Shown piece by piece: positions 12,001 through 22,764 of a stretch of 64,000 bases of DNA. The stretch is from Gymnothorax reevesii (lineage: Eukaryota > Chordata > Actinopteri > Anguilliformes > Muraenidae), in assembly GCA_029721435.1 (NCBI GenBank), contig CM056588.1, positions 41,725,930 to 41,789,929 on the forward strand, read 5' to 3'. Below the pieces are notes generated by a model that did not search any database, was not told where the DNA came from, and saw only the letters and a list, made by a program, of their open reading frames with translations. A program made the position numbers and the translations under genes. Numbering within the stretch: position 1 is the stretch's first letter; every line of letters starts with the position of its first letter.

Positions 12001-13279
12001 GTCAATTGGACAGGGAGTATCTATGGAGTGGATTTTAACCACAGTAGGCACTTCAACTGAAGAACATGTATTCACTATTAGCTATGGCAGCACAAGGCTG
12101 CAGTTTGTGGCAGAGTTGGCAACTGTATCTCATCCAGGTTCACCCTTCTGTATTCAGCCTAAACACACCCCAAAATCTCAATTGGTTGACCGACCATGGG
12201 TCTCCATCAAAGACTTTCTTCCTGGTTCTCTAGGGATTTTTGAGATCAATAAGGCCTACTTGTGAGCTTAAATCAGCTGACGCACCAGATTAGATCACCT
12301 TTACACTGTACTGTACAATATTAATCTGTTCATCAAGCCATTTCAGTTATGCCAATGCATTTAAAGGCTTCTAGAACAATGACCAATACTTCTTTTCCAA
12401 CAGGGCTCCTCTAAGGTAGACGCAAGATGTTAGGACTGATGCCATGAAAACGGTGTACAGACAGCACCATTAACCTAAGGAAGAGAGGCGCAGACATAAA
12501 ACAGAAGTAGGAATGAACTCAAAACAGTTTCAAGAATAGAGAAGGGCAATAAATCAAAAAAACATCTCTCCAACAAGGCGTCTCATGTCACTGATAACTA
12601 CAAGACCATATATCCTCGGATCGCCATTTAAAAAGCAGGAAGCACTTCTGAGACCCATGACAGCGAATGGGCGGCAGACGAAAAAAGGGATAAAAACACA
12701 GTCTTATTTTGGCATCAAATAAAAGACTGAACTCGACCCCCTCAATCCCTGATCTCTTTTGGCTGCAGAGCCAAGGCCTGCTGAGAACAGACCCACACAC
12801 ATTCACACACACACAAACACACACACACACGCGATCGCGCGTGCACAATGTTCCATTTATAAAAGGGTCTGGTATCTAAAGTACTGATGCACTACAGTTC
12901 TGAAGTACTGTCACAGGACTAAAAAATGAGTCACAGACCACACTAAGGGGAAATTTTTACAGCACCATCAAGTGCCAAGGGTCAAGAAAGCTTTCTAAAA
13001 TTCTTTATGGAGGGCTGGCAGGTTTGCAGGAATGCTTTCTTTCATGTGTAATGGGCAGCATATTCCAAATGCAAAACTACAAAAAAGAGACAGGGTCTAC
13101 CTCAGTCTAGGCCTGGGTTAGAAGCTAGTTATGAGCAGAACCAAACTCTACCAGGCCCAGGATAAAGAGTCGCTACATGCAGGACCTGACTAAGACCAGG
13201 GGTGGAATGAAGGGCGATAAGCTCAGGGCCTGACCTGTGAGAAAGGACAGACATGAACAATCTGTCGATCTTGGCCTGG
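12001..13279. other. Intergenic DNA with one CA tract
   Basis: Nothing recognised other than the microsatellite at 12787-12832. Confidence 0.35.
12787..12832. repeat. (CA)n microsatellite
   Basis: ACACACATTCACACACACAC with further CA units, about 45 bases. Similar short tracts occur at 26219-26242 (after a C run) and 38876-38921 (TG). Confidence 0.9.
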
Positions 13280-13378
13280 GGTGTGTTTCCCGAAATCACA
13301 GATGCTAACTTACATAGTTAGAGCCATTGACAGTGAAAGGACAAACTATGTAAAAACTTATGGGAAATGCATCCCTGG
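13280..13378. mobile_element. Small palindromic MITE-like hairpin
   Basis: GTGTTTCCCGAAATCACAGATG..TTACATAGTT on the left is mirrored by GATGCATTTCCCATAAGTTT..TACATAGTTTGTCC on the minus strand from the right. It is about 100 bases, a form common in fish genomes. Divergence between arms is high. Confidence 0.4.
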
Positions 13379-13429
13379 GCAAGACTAGCCATACAAATGA
13401 CCCCATGTGGGTCTAGCCTGGGATGAGGA

Positions 13430-13560
13430 AGAGGAAGAAGATGCACTTTATTAATCCCCGTAGGGAAGCTGATTTGCTTGATCGACAACACACAGGAACA
13501 GAAAAGGCGACAAGACAAAGACAAGTACAGTGAAATGTACAACATCTAACAAAAAATTAA
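13430..13560 (-). repeat. LINE-type 3' end (minus strand)
   Basis: CACTTTATTAATCCCCGTAG is the reverse complement of the '..ggg.tcaataaagt' tail also seen at the end of the SINE at 25.46 kb. It marks a minus-oriented, truncated LINE or SINE 3' end. Confidence 0.4.
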
Positions 13561-14123
13561 TAAAAAATGGCACCTAGCATAGACACTGAGAGAGTGCAAT
13601 GATAGGATGACCAAGGGTCCATACAGCTTGCCTGAGGGAAAAACAAAGACAATACAATAAAGGATAGCCACTCACAGTGCATGAACTGGGAATGATGCTC
13701 CTGTCGGGCTGGTCTTCAGTACAGTGACAAGGCGGAGGCTACCAGGCTCCTTATTTACAACTCTGATTCCGAAATAGTTGGGACAAAGTGTAAATTGTGA
13801 ACAAAATCTAAATGCAATGACTTTCAGATCACAAGCCAATATGTTATTTACAATAGAACATAGATAACATGTGAAATGTTGAAAGTGAGACATTTTAAAT
13901 TTTTATCCACAAAATGAGCTTATTTCAAATTTTCTGGTTGCAACAGCTCACAAAAAAGTTGGGACACAGGCAAAAAAGGGCTGAAAAAGCGATTAAGATA
14001 CGTTGTATAAGACAAAAGCTGAAAGAACATTTAGCAAGTAATTAATATAACTGGCATCAGGTGTGCAACATGATTGGTTATAAAAGGAACGTCTTAAAGA
14101 GGCTGAGTCTCTCAGAAGTAAAG

Positions 14124-15045
14124 ATGGCCAGAGGCTCTCCAACCTGTGAAGGGTTGTGTAAAAAAATTGTGGAATACTTTAAAAACAATGTTCCTCAATG
14201 TCAAATTGCAAAGGCTTTGAAGGTCTCATCATCGACAGTGCATAACATCATCAAAAGATTCAGGGAAACTGGAAGGGACACGGCCAAAGATCTTTACTGG
14301 ATGGCCGTGATCTTCGGACCCTCAGATGCCACTGCCTCACTCACCAGCATGATTCTGTCATTGACAGTACTAAATGGGCCCAGGAATACTTCAAGAAACC
14401 ACTGTCTGTAAACACAGTCTGCCATGCCATCCACAGATGCCACCTTAAACTCTATCATGCAAAAAAGGAAGCCATTGCTGTGCATGATCCAGAAGCGCCA
14501 CCATGTTCTGTGGGCCAGGGCTCATTTAAAATGGACTGCTGGAAAGTGGCAAAGTGTCCTGTGGTTAGATGAGTCCAAAATTGACATTCTTGTCAGAAAT
14601 CATGGGCTTTGTGTCCTCCAGGCTAAAGAGGAGAAAGACCACCCCTCCTGTTATTAGTATTCAATTCAAAAGCCAGAATTCCTTATGGCATGGGGATGCA
14701 TTAGTGTATATGGTGTGGGACACTTGCATGTTTTAAAAAGCACCACGAATGATGAAAGGTATATAAAGGTTTTAGAGCAACATATGCTCCCCTCCAGACG
14801 ACATCTATTCCAAGGAAGGCCTTGTGTATTTCAGCAAGACAATGCAAACCCACATACTGCTGTTATTACAACAGCATGGCTTCCAAGTAGAAGAGTCTGA
14901 ACTGGCCCGCCTGCAGTCCTGATCGTTCACTAATTGAGAACATTTGGCGCATAATTAAAAGAAAAGTCCTTCAAAGGAGACTCAAAACTCTCCAGCAGCT
15001 GCAAGCCTGTATTAAACAAGAAAGGGGTAAAATTCCGAATTCCAC
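14124..15045 (+). pseudogene. Tc1-like transposase (DD34E), frameshifted and interrupted
   Basis: The probable start is MARGSPTCEG at 14124, followed by a helix-turn-helix region (YFKNNVPQCQIAKALKVSSS, TVHNIIKRFRETG). Several frameshifts follow. The catalytic blocks are still readable: [10 protein letters not shown] (first Asp), VFQQDNANPHTA (second Asp) and, after a frameshift, NWPACSPDRSLIENIWRIIK with the Glu of the triad. A stop lies near 14657. The last ~30 codons are replaced by an LTR-like insertion starting about 15046, so the copy is dead. Confidence 0.8.
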
Positions 15046-15928
15046 AGGGCATCCAAACATAGAAATCGTGGTCATACAAAAAAGGGTCGAAATCCAGTAG
15101 ACAAAAACAATACAAAAAGGAAATGGCAAAAATCGGACAAACCAGTGGAAGAAAAACAATACTCAAAGGCATACAAGGCGCTCTGCACAAAGAAATATTG
15201 ATCAACGTTCTGACAAGAGCTGTGAGTAAAATGACTGCTTAAATACACATGGGGAAGTCACATGCTACAAAGGGGAAGCAGTTGAATTGGATCACACTAA
15301 TTACAAAGGAATGAACATGAGGAAGTTCCTAATTACAAGAAATTGGCAAAAGCCAAAATGTGGACAGGGATCACAGAGACAGCCTACTGACAAACAAACA
15401 GCTCCGATTAGGGAGTTCTGCCATGCACGGAGTGAGAGGCAGAACAGTGATTAGCCAGGTGCCGAAAATCTGCACGAAGCACAGCAAAGTAAATTGAGTG
15501 AAGGCAAGGGGCGGAGACTAGAGCAGAGTGAGTGCTGAGAGCTTATTAGTCAATTGGTTATGTGCAGCTATACAATCCCTAGTGCTTGTTAGTAAGTTAG
15601 TACTATAAACAATGTTTTTCTGTTAGTATTGGTAGTAAAATAGAAAAGCAAGGTGAAGGAAGTAAACGAGATTGAAACGAATGGTAGAAATCCCAGAAAC
15701 CATGAAATCACCCAAAAGTGCGGCACACAATACTGGGGCAGTGAGCGATCACATGACAAAAGACCAGACGGGGGAGACAAAGTGCAATGCATGGTATGAG
15801 ACAAAACATGGACCGGAATTTAACTGAGGGAATGGACTATGAAAGAATATGCAGGAATAAACAGGAACAAAATATGGCATGGATCAAGACATGGCAACAC
15901 ATGAACTGAACAAGGCAGAATAATAACA
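15046..15928 (-). mobile_element. LTR-like repeat inserted in the Tc1 (copy 1 of 2)
   Basis: Read on the minus strand it begins TGTTATTATTCTGCCTTG at 15928 and runs to about 15046. It matches much of 35861-36736 in the same order, for example the 'gggcatccaaa.cagaaatcg', 'ttgatcaac.ttctgacaa' and 'gacaaacagctccg' blocks. Compared with copy 2 it lacks roughly 230 bases at the left (plus-strand) end. The start motif and lack of coding sequence suggest a solo LTR of a gypsy-type element, which is an inference. Confidence 0.5.
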
Positions 15929-16145
15929 GATAAAATTGTAAAATTTCTCAGTTTCAACATTTGCTATCTTATCTCTGTTCTATTGTGAATAAAATACTGG
16001 CTGGCGTGATTTCAAAGTCATTTTGTTTTGATTTTATTCACAATTTATACTTGATGAAAAAGAAGCAATGCAACAAAAAAGAGGGGCATTATTAACAAAT
16101 AATAATAGTTATATCCGAGGAGCAACTCAACATTTTGGCTTATTT

Positions 16146-16490
16146 GGGGTTTGTGTCGCAGTGGGTAGCTAGAGAGTCATGGGTTTGAAAGTGGTCTGGG
16201 ACCTTTCGGTGCAGCATTCGCATGTTCTCCCTGTATTTCTCCCTGGTTTTCTCCCACAGTCAAAACATGCATTCCAGTGTAATTGGTGACTCTGACTTGA
16301 CCATAGGTACAGTATGAGTGCGTGAGTGAATGGTGTGTGTGTGTCCTGCGATGGATTGGCGAGCGGTCCAGGATAGGTCCCTGCCTTTTGCCCATAGTCA
16401 GCTGGGATAGGCTCCAGCAGCCACAATGCACTGTCTAAGAAAAAGCAGTTTAGATACTGGATGAATGGATGGATGGATGAAACAGTACTG
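16146..16490 (+). mobile_element. tRNA-derived SINE-like repeat
   Basis: An A-box-like head (TGTCGCAGTGGGTAGC) and worn B-box (GGGTTTGAAAG) are followed by GCATGTTCTCCCTGT, a body with GCGATGGATTGGCGAG and GCTGGGATAGGCTCCAGCAG, and a (TGGA)n tail. It matches the layout of a very common fish SINE-like family and shares its first half with 25165-25502. Confidence 0.65.
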
Positions 16491-18507
16491 CTTTTCTGCA
16501 GCTTGCTAGACAAGAGTACATTTTATTCCCAAATTTAATTAAATTAAACTAAAATAACAGAGACCCTGCTTTCCCCTTGGAGAGCTAGAAATATCTCTTT
16601 TCAGGCCCCAAAATTCTCCATCCCTTCGCTATAAACAGCCGACCACTCAGAGAGACGGCGAACGTTTCAGCCGTATAAATGCGCAGTCATCATTCCATCA
16701 TTCCTGCGCCGTGTGGGCGATTCCCGACGGGCGTGAGACGCAGAGTTTCTCCGGAAAGCAGTGATCCAGGCCTGACCAAAATCGCCGTGATGCCCACACA
16801 AACACAGAGGGGAACCACATGGGGAATCTTGTTGTTGTTGTTTTTCTTCTCCGTCCTGCTCCATTTCTTCGCCATACAGCCCCCCCACCCCCGCAAACTC
16901 CTCACGTCGTCTCCCACACCAAAAACCAAAACAAAACAGGAACAAAGAAGGGATCATGGAAGGACGCATGTAATGAGAAGCAGCATTTCTCTGGGACAAA
17001 CACAAGCCAGAATCCAGAGACCATCGTGGTACCATTCTGATGTGTACAGCCCCCTCTCACTTGCTCTCTCTCTCTCTCTCTCTCCTTCTCCCCAGTCTCT
17101 GATTTGGATTCAACAATTAAATAAGAAGAGAGAGAGACCTAAAGGGAGAGAGAGAGAGGAAGAAAGAAGCTTCTAGAACAGTGGAACAACCACAGGCCTG
17201 ACAGTGTCATTCGCAATTCCCAACTTCTGGGAAGGCGAAACCCCACACTATAAACAAATAACAGCGGCCAGGAGGAGGCCTGAGCGGCCAAAACCATTCA
17301 AGAAGGTCCCGGGACTAAAGTCAAATAGTCACGCCAGACAATGGCCCAGTCCATCCCTGTAGTAAAGCTCCCTCCGTTCAGAAAAACAAAACTCCCCCAA
17401 AATTTACATCAGAACCTAAGGGAGAACTTTCTCGCATGACAATCCGCAGTTACACAGAAGAGCTTGGCCAACTTGCATAAACACGAGGGGGGAGGGGATG
17501 GGGGGAGAAGATTAATATTAGCCGAAAAAGAACCGATTCACAAAAACAACAATCTCAGCGGCTGAGATCAACAACATATTCTCTCACATTAAACAATCGT
17601 CTTGCCGCTGGCGAGGACCGGAGGCTCGCACGCACATTTGTACGCGATGTGTACAAACTCTGTCCAGTGCAGCGGCTGAACTTTCCGCCGTCGGGTAGAA
17701 CGCTGGAACCAGCCATTAATATTTCATTTAAACTGTATACATTACGCGCCGAGGCCCCCGGTGAGTCATGCGGCGTTACGATTTTTAAGCAACTACGTCC
17801 CTGTGTAAGTGGAGGAATCCGAAGGTTTAGATCCAGTAGCTGCAATGCAGCGGGGGTATTATGGATATATGTCTTCCACAGTGATCCGAAATCAAATCCT
17901 GGCGGTGCCGGTTCGGGCAGTTACGCACCGGCACGATTCATTAAATACGCTGGTATTTTCTTCTCAATGTGAGAAAGGAAAAAAGCGAGAGAAAAAAATG
18001 AGTCAGACGAGGAACATAAATGTTATTATTGGGTCAAAACCAGGACCTTGCCTGCCATGTTTTAAACCCTAATTCACAGTCTCGTACTACCCTCCCTCAA
18101 GCATTGTACGTTTAGCGGTTGTGGCTTACGCTCGCATTGGTCTTGTATAGTTGTGGAATGAAATCTTCCTCTCGTCCCCTGGGAGACCGCTGGCAAATTC
18201 TGGAAACGGGCTCTACTTCAACAGCAAAGGTTTGACGTTGCCTAGCGAATAATGGCATTTGGCTCAGTGCGCGCGCAGCAGTCAAAGACTGTGTTTGACA
18301 GGGCTGAGAATTATTGAGGGGCAGTCTGCTTATTAGCAAAGCATCGTGTCACAAATGGAAATGTGGGTTCTACGGAGTGGTGAATACTCTCAAGCCCTTT
18401 TAAAAACCACCTACTGCGTAAATTCATTTTTTTTTTTCAAACATGGGTTGTCATAAAGAAGACAAAAAGCCCCTTATTTTGGACCCAAGACACGTGTGCC
18501 AATTTAT
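16491..18507. other. Repeat-poor, CpG-containing stretch
   Basis: This two-kb block has more CpG and fewer repeats than most of the window (for example 16650-16790 and 17580-17960). It could hold conserved non-coding or regulatory DNA, but I recognise no exon. Confidence 0.3.
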
Positions 18508-18595
18508 TTGTTAACCTTTATTTATACTGGGAAGGAAGACTGAGCACATATGCTCTTCCACAGAGACGCCCTGTTCATGACCTGGTCAAGGACGT
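18508..18595 (+). repeat. Short relative of the TTAACCTTTATTT dispersed repeat
   Basis: TTAACCTTTATTTATACTGG followed by GCTCTTCCACAGAGACGCCC mirrors the first ~90 bases of the repeat at 62094. Confidence 0.35.
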
Positions 18596-19075
18596 GAGTG
18601 GTTTTGAAAGTGTGTGCATGTGTGTGTGTTCGGAGGGTAGTTTGATGGGGTCCACTGTGGAAATTAGGCATTTCAAGGAGACATTCTCCAAGCTAAATAT
18701 TAAGAAAGTGTAGAGGACAAAATTCAATTTTTTAAATCATATCACCCCCACATTCCTCATCAGCTAGGCTCCAGACACCCAAATCCCCATTTCTCTGTAC
18801 TGTGCAAGGACACTGGTGTAGATACCCACTCAGAAGGACACTGGTGTACCAGGAGAGAACTATGACATGAGTGAAACTGGGGCAAGCATCAGAGTGATCC
18901 ACTATACTACCATAAAGAGGGGCAGCTTTTGAAGGCCAATCACATTACGCCTTTCTCAGAACTGAAGAGAGTGTATATTGCCCTGAGATGCCTTTACCTG
19001 GTGGCCACTTCTACCACGGCTTCCTAAGGGAGGGCAGGCAAAATGCAACGGGCTGAAAAATCAGTGTGAACTCAC

Positions 19076-19240
19076 AGTAGGAGTATCCTGCGAACCAGTC
19101 CTTTCCCCGCGGTACATGGACACGTGGTATTCAGGGCACAGCCTCATTGTTCTGGGTTGGCTCTTCATCACAGAGGTGCACAAAATGGCGGACTCTAGCT
19201 CCAGGAGTCCAAAGCTTTGCAGCAGAATCCTCTTGATGGA
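19076..19240 (-). CDS. Candidate internal exon, 55 codons, unknown product
   Basis: Read on the minus strand, a good acceptor (TTTCTATTTTACAG) is followed by 165 open bases starting SIKRILLQSFGLLELESAIL and a GTGAGT donor after CCTACT. The length is exactly 55 codons, so the exon would be symmetrical (phase 0-0). I recognise no family. No partner exon was found nearby, so this may be a chance arrangement. Confidence 0.15.
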
Positions 19241-20290
19241 CTGTAAAATAGAAACTGTCAGTCCCTTCATTGAGGATCACTGTCATGAGTCAGTTGTATT
19301 TTGATCATCTGGTGCTTTCATGTGGCACTTGAATCTTCTCCCTGATGTCATTCAATGACGCTTCCTGTCTAGTTTATGATATCCTGTAACTTTCTTCACT
19401 ACATGGACTAGACTAGAAGCTCATGAACAAGGGCCTTTCTGTTGAAAACACAATACAAAAAGGCTGATTCCTAGATAGGTTGCGAAGCGTTATTTCAGAC
19501 AGAAACAAACTGCAACACCAGACTAGATTACACAGCTGGTTTGCATGACAACAGCTGTCCGGCATCAACATTTAGCATCCCCGCGACTGACTGACTGTGG
19601 TTTGTTTTCTCAGGAGCATCTGTTACAGATAAGAAACAGATGCGTACGTCAGTAAACACGGCGGACGTTAAGGTGAGCTATTTGCAAACTGTCATCACTA
19701 ACAGCTGGCATCACAAAAACAAAGTATATCCAGTCTTGAGGAAAGCAAATACAGGGCGACACATACAGCCACTGCTCCAGGACGATATACGAGTTCTAGA
19801 AGATTCCAGAGAGGCGAGAATGAATTAGCAGAAAGTGAAAAATTCAGGATTCCCCACTCATACACTGCTCAGATGAATAGGAATTCCACCATGGTCTGCA
19901 TGAACAAAGGATTTTGGGTCATTTCAACACGACTTATTCACAGGGGTAAATGTGAGGTATCCTGGGGGAAGGGGGGGGGGTGGTGGGTTAGGCAGAGGTT
20001 GTACATAACAGCCAGTGTAATGAGCATTCCTTTCCTAAATCTAACCTCTCCCCAAAAAATCATTACATCCATTCATACCCAATATGCCTGGCCCTCCGCC
20101 ACCCCCTCGACCACTCAAGCACCCAAGATCCCAACTGTCCCCCAGCATGGAGCAAGACTAATAAAGTCCTGAAAAACCCACTGAACTTCACATCACTGCA
20201 CTACTCACTTGACCTCACAGCTAATACGAGTAGGCCCAAAACATGCTCAAAACTTTAGGCTGCTGAAGGCACGTCCAGCCCTATCCCAGG

Positions 20291-20535
20291 TTGTGTGTGT
20301 GTGTGCATCTGCATGTGTGTTTGTGAGAGTGCGAATACGTGCAATGCGTCTGTGCTGGTGTATGCATGTATGTGAGTGTGTAAGTGTTCTGTGTGTTGAT
20401 GTGCTTGAATGAGTTTGCGTGTGTATATGTGCTTGTCTATATTTGCATCTATGTGTATGTTTATATGTTTGCATATTTGTGTATACATTTACGTGTTTGC
20501 ATGTATGCATGAATATGCACATGAATGTGTGAGCA
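20291..20535. repeat. Degenerate TG-rich tract
   Basis: TGTGTGTGT decaying into TGTATG/TTTGCATG over 240 bases, with no coding evidence. Confidence 0.8.
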
Positions 20536-21292
20536 CATATACGTGGATTCCATGGACAGCATAAATTCGAGCTGCGCTGCAGCTCTTCAGTACTGGGACA
20601 GGATGCAGCGAGATGCACTCGTAAACAGCACCTCTCGCCAACGCCACTGGGTGGTCCAGGGCCCGGCTCCCACGGTCAGCTGATTTCTGGCCAGCGTCAA
20701 ATGTGCCACATTTCCCTGCCCCCACACTTCACTCAGGGCTTCAGAAAACGCAAAGGACTAGCAGGTACCTAATACTGCCACAACACAGCAGCTCTTTGGC
20801 TGGAGAGAGAGTGAACTGATTAAACTCTCTTTGCGGCAGAAAATCTGAGAGTTAAAATTTGCGTAAAAACACAGGAGCCACATCATATGGGTGAAAAGGC
20901 CATTGATGAATGGGGAACATCTTCAGGAACGCCAGAGAAACAGACGGCATGAAAAGGGAGGGACCGCTCAAGACCACAAGTGCACACTGTTTTCCCGCCT
21001 AAACAGGTTGTGACCCTGAGCTCGTCCTCGCTGAACTCTCAGATGCTCATGTTTCCCTTTCATTTCCTCACCACTTTCCCCATCAAAACAAGTCAGTATG
21101 CGTGAGGGTGCATGTGTGTGTGTGTGTACACATGTGCAACATGTGCGCCGGAGCGTTCGCACGGAGGTGTGTACATATTACTTTCAATGCGTGGGCATGC
21201 GCCAGTAAAAATGGGTGACCGTATGGGCCAGGATGTATACGGCTGTTTAAATGCACTAGTGAGACTGCCAGTGCATGGCTGCTAGCTCTTAA

Positions 21293-22319
21293 CCCCTTGC
21301 GTACGGGTTTGTATTCGACTGTGTGACTAAGTGACCGGCGTATATGCAATACATATGAGGCAGTCAGGCGGGACCCGTATGTGTGCGAGCAGGAGGTCTG
21401 TTCCCACAGCCGAGAACCACATATTCACGGATTGGTATGCTGGAGTGTGGTGTCAATATGCAACTGCTGCGAGGCGATTGCCGTGAATGATTTTTTTCCA
21501 AAATTGGGTCAGACTAATGAAGTACCTGATAGCTCATTGGTTGTGCATCCTGATCTCAAGATATAAATTTCAAACATCAGGTAAGTCGAAACATACTGGC
21601 AACTGCTTCAATTGGTATATAAGTTTTTTCAGCACATTTGTCTTTCCCATCTTGCAAAAAGACAATGAAAAACCAACTGAACTAAACTCTCACATCTTCT
21701 ACTTCAATAATTTTTTCGAGCCATGTCACCATCAGTTGATCAAACCGATCTGTTCATGTCCACTGAGTTCGACCGCGAACCAAAGTCGCCGGTGACGTCT
21801 TTGAAGACACTTGTTGGAGAGCCATCCACCCACAGCAAAGACCCAAAAACTGAGGAAACAGTGCATCATCTCTTCCAAGAATAAATTTCACCGTGAATCC
21901 CAGTTCAGTTCAGATGTGACACTTGCGAAGTTAGTTTTGTGCGTCAAACCGTGTAATAAACTGTGCCACATGAAACGGGTGTACTGGAGTGTGACTGAGA
22001 GATTTTGCATATTTTTCTGTATTCATTTATACAGAGTGAAAAATGAAGCATAAAAATTCAGTTTCTATTGTCGTGTTGTGCCATCAACCAACAATTGTGG
22101 ATAAAATACTTTCCCTGGCAATCATCACAGCAAACAGGCGAAGAATTAAATACTCCTTGGCGATTGTCATAAGAGTCAGCAAACAATCCCAGCCACAGCA
22201 GCACGGCCTCATACTCAAATCAGGTCACGGTGGTCAACAGAGCCCTCCATGCATTTGCGGTTCCCGGTATGCGGGTCAGCAAGCCAGCCTGTGTATGTGC
22301 GTTTCCCGTACACAAGGGG
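21293..22319. mobile_element. piggyBac-like element with TTAA target duplications
   Basis: Both ends carry the same 15-base inverted terminal repeat with one mismatch (CCCCTTGCGTACGGG at 21293; CCCCTTGTGTACGGG on the minus strand from 22319). Each is flanked by TTAA (21289-21292 and 22320-22323). Sub-terminal sequence (GTGTGACTAAGTGACC versus GGCTTGCTGACCC) is also loosely mirrored. TTAA duplication plus a CCC-starting repeat is diagnostic of piggyBac. At 1027 bases it is too short for a full transposase, so it is non-autonomous. Confidence 0.8.
21723..21884 (+). pseudogene. Short 53-codon frame inside the piggyBac-like element
   Basis: This frame begins MSPSVDQTDLFMSTEFDREP and is acidic and Ser/Thr-rich, ending at TAA. 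Low-complexity acidic N-termini are common in piggyBac transposases, so this could be the remnant of the transposase start. No catalytic-domain sequence follows. The assignment is inference from its position in the element. Confidence 0.3.
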
Positions 22320-22764
22320 TTAATGAATTCCAGACCACACCTAAAATAGCAGTTAATGATATTTATTGAATGAAATAAGGATGGGAATTGTACTGCTGAA
22401 GGACGGAATAAAGTGGAGTAGGAGACCAGTGCAGGAAACAGGAAGCCCCAGGCGACGAGACTAAGGGGGGGGTCACGTCTCTTCTCAGAGTCATGGGAGC
22501 TCTTCAAGTCCCCCGGGGTTCCTATAGAGTGATAGAGTGAGAGAAGTATAGAAGGGAATGGGGGGAGGGACGTTGAACGGGACAGATGAGGATTATTGAA
22601 TGAAGGCGGTATAAATAGGCCGGTTGGTTAGGACGTGGATAGGTGGAGTGATGTATTTAGGCGTGGTCTGGTTCACTAACCTAAGTTTAAAACTTCCATA
22701 TTGAATTATCATGACAATCATGATAGCCAGTCTCAGGAAAGTTCCCACATGTTCATCGGCCTGA

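Larger units (their letters stand above)
13758..16050 (+). mobile_element. Decayed Tc1-like transposon with internal insertion
   Basis: The left terminal region (from CAACTCTGATTCCGAAATAG, with TA just before it) recurs in reverse complement at about 15945-16050, for example as TTTCAACATTTGC..TATTGTGAATAAAATA..ATTCACAATTTATAC. This gives long inverted terminal repeats. The outermost bases of the right end are missing. Between the arms lie a broken transposase and a foreign LTR-like insert (15046-15928), which inflates the element to 2.3 kb. Confidence 0.8.
18596..21288. other. Intergenic DNA, one candidate exon only
   Basis: Apart from the weak exon candidate at 19076-19240 and the TG-rich tract at 20291-20535, nothing is recognisable. 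Confidence 0.3.

Noticed and set aside
16146..16200. Possible tRNA gene
   Set aside because: A- and B-box remnants belong to a SINE-like repeat; no cloverleaf with acceptor pairing can be drawn. The same holds for 25165-25230 and 63209-63290.
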